DNA from: an uncultured Macromonas sp.
Lineage (GTDB): Bacteria > Pseudomonadota > Gammaproteobacteria > Burkholderiales > Burkholderiaceae
NCBI GenBank assembly: GCA_946481585.1
Contig: CAMLOF010000190.1
Coordinates: forward strand, 1-5,964
DNA length: 5,964 nt
Reading direction: 5' to 3'
Below the pieces are notes generated by a model. It was not told where the DNA came from, made no database searches, and worked only from the letters and a program-made list of their open reading frames with translations. Within the stretch, counting starts at the first letter, position 1. Each line of letters opens with the position of its first letter. Shown here in pieces: positions 4,931 through 5,964 of this stretch. The translations under genes were made by a program, and so were the position numbers.

Positions 4931-5964
4931 ATGGACTCCACGATCGCCAGCATCCTCTTGCTGGACGGCCTGACCAACGGTGCCGTGTACGCCCTGCTGG
5001 GCCTCGCGACGGTGCTCGTCTTCACCGTCACGCGCATCATCTTCATTCCGCAAGGTGAGTTCGTTGCCTATGGCGCGCTCACACTTGCCCTGTTCCAGGC
5101 TGGCAAGGTGCCGGGCACCGTGTGGCTGCTGCTCCTGCTGGCCAGCGTGGCCGCCCTCATGGAGCTGACCACGCGCTGGCAGCACCACCGCAGCGCCACC
5201 ATCGCCGTCAAGGCAGCGCTCAAGACGCTGGCCATGCCGGTCGCGGTCAGTCTGGTGGCCATCTGGGCCGCGCCGCAGCAGTTCCCGCTGCTGGTGCAGG
5301 CGGCACTCAGCGTCGTCATCGTGACCGTCTACGGCCCGCTGGTGTACCGCGTGGCCTACCAGTCGCTGGAAAGCGCCACGCCGCTGGTGCTGCTCATCGT
5401 GTCCGTGGGCGTGCACTTCGCCATGACCGGCCTGGGCCTGCTCTTCTTCGGCGCCGAAGGCTTCCGCAACCCTGCCTTCTGGGATCTGCGCCTCAACGTC
5501 GGGCCCGTCATGTTGTCGGGGCAGACCATCATCATCGGCCTGGCCACCGTGGCGCTGATCGTGCTGTTGTGGCTGTACTTTGAAAAGTCCCTGCGGGGCA
5601 AGGCCTTGCGCGCCACCGCCGTCAACCGCACGGGTGCACGGCTCATGGGCATCTCCACCCACGCCTCGGGCCAACTTACCTTCACCATGGCGGCCTTCAT
5701 CGGCGCGCTGTCGGGCCTGCTCATCGGCCCCACCACCACCGTGTTCTACGACTCGGGCTTCCTCATCGGCCTCAAGGGCTTCGTGGCTGCTGTGGCTGCA
5801 GGCCTGTCCAGCTACCCCGGCGCCCTCGTAGCGGCCCTGTTCGTCGGCGCGATCGAATCCTTCGGCTCCTTCTGGGCCAGTGCCTTCAAGGAAGTGATCG
5901 TGTTCACCCTGATTCTGCCCGTGCTGCTGGTGCGCTCGCTGAGCAGCGGCCACTCCGACGAGGA
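4931..5964 (+). CDS. LivH-family inner-membrane permease of a branched-chain amino acid-type ABC transporter, 3'-truncated
   Basis: The frame is open from ATG 4931 to the last base: 344 complete codons and two spare bases, no stop. The protein is strongly hydrophobic, with probable membrane segments near residues 8-35, 38-53, 62-79, 100-114, 120-138, 150-173 and several after 195. The N-terminal [15 protein letters not shown] and the following [11 protein letters not shown] match the LivH pattern. [20 protein letters not shown] (222-241) corresponds to the conserved cytoplasmic loop, and [19 protein letters not shown] (280-298) to the loop thought to contact the ATPase. It would form the transmembrane channel with a LivM partner and use the binding protein encoded just upstream. 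At 344 or more residues it is longer than the roughly 300 typical of LivH; the extra part seems to lie around residues 80-130. The tail ([11 protein letters not shown]) is hydrophilic, so probably only a few residues are missing. LivM and two ATPases are expected downstream but unseen. Confidence 0.88.
   Translation, partial: MDSTIASILLLDGLTNGAVYALLGLATVLVFTVTRIIFIPQGEFVAYGALTLALFQAGKVPGTVWLLLLLASVAALMELTTRWQHHRSATIAVKAALKTLAMPVAVSLVAIWAAPQQFPLLVQAALSVVIVTVYGPLVYRVAYQSLESATPLVLLIVSVGVHFAMTGLGLLFFGAEGFRNPAFWDLRLNVGPVMLSGQTIIIGLATVALIVLLWLYFEKSLRGKALRATAVNRTGARLMGISTHASGQLTFTMAAFIGALSGLLIGPTTTVFYDSGFLIGLKGFVAAVAAGLSSYPGALVAALFVGAIESFGSFWASAFKEVIVFTLILPVLLVRSLSSGHSDE

Noticed and set aside
4811..5953. 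Antisense open frame of 380 codons opposite the permease
   Set aside because: The translation is a Glu/Gly/His/Gln-rich string typical of the reverse complement of a membrane protein gene, with no domain; the plus-strand LivH frame accounts for the region.

Overview
This is a GC-rich window in which every gene lies on the + strand and the genes are tightly packed. Base composition, codon choice and the protein sequences suggest a betaproteobacterium of the Burkholderiales, most likely Comamonadaceae-like. That placement is an inference from protein resemblance; no marker gene is present.

Layout. Bases 1-1155 hold the C-terminal part of a feruloyl-CoA synthetase-type acyl-CoA ligase whose start lies upstream of the window. 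A thiolase (1170-2414), a short-chain dehydrogenase of the type II 3-hydroxyacyl-CoA dehydrogenase kind (2427-3212) and a hotdog-fold thioesterase very like 4-hydroxybenzoyl-CoA thioesterase (3225-3647) follow at gaps of only 12-14 bases. After 43 bases comes a periplasmic substrate-binding protein of the branched-chain amino acid ABC family (3691-4827). A 103-base spacer with strong stem-loop potential and a T-rich tract follows. Then comes a LivH-family permease (4931 to the window end); its reading frame is still open at the last base.

How the genes fit together. The four enzymes make a chemically coherent set. The ligase would activate a hydroxycinnamate (ferulate, p-coumarate, caffeate or similar) to its CoA ester. 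A hydratase, not in the window, would add water. The dehydrogenase would oxidise the 3-hydroxyacyl-CoA, and the thiolase would release acetyl-CoA and a hydroxybenzoyl-type CoA. The thioesterase would then free the hydroxybenzoate (vanillate, 4-hydroxybenzoate) and recycle CoA. This is the CoA-dependent beta-oxidative route of side-chain removal, as opposed to the hydratase/aldolase route through vanillin. The ABC genes next door would plausibly import the aromatic acid, because Liv-type transporters for p-coumarate-like compounds are known.

Nothing here is an unmistakably new type of system. The points most worth a second look are the complete catabolic logic ending in a dedicated thioesterase, the overlapping alternative hairpins between binding protein and permease, and motif changes in the thiolase and the dehydrogenase. 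No RNA gene, mobile element, CRISPR array or clear promoter was seen, and no gene-free stretch exceeds about 100 bases.
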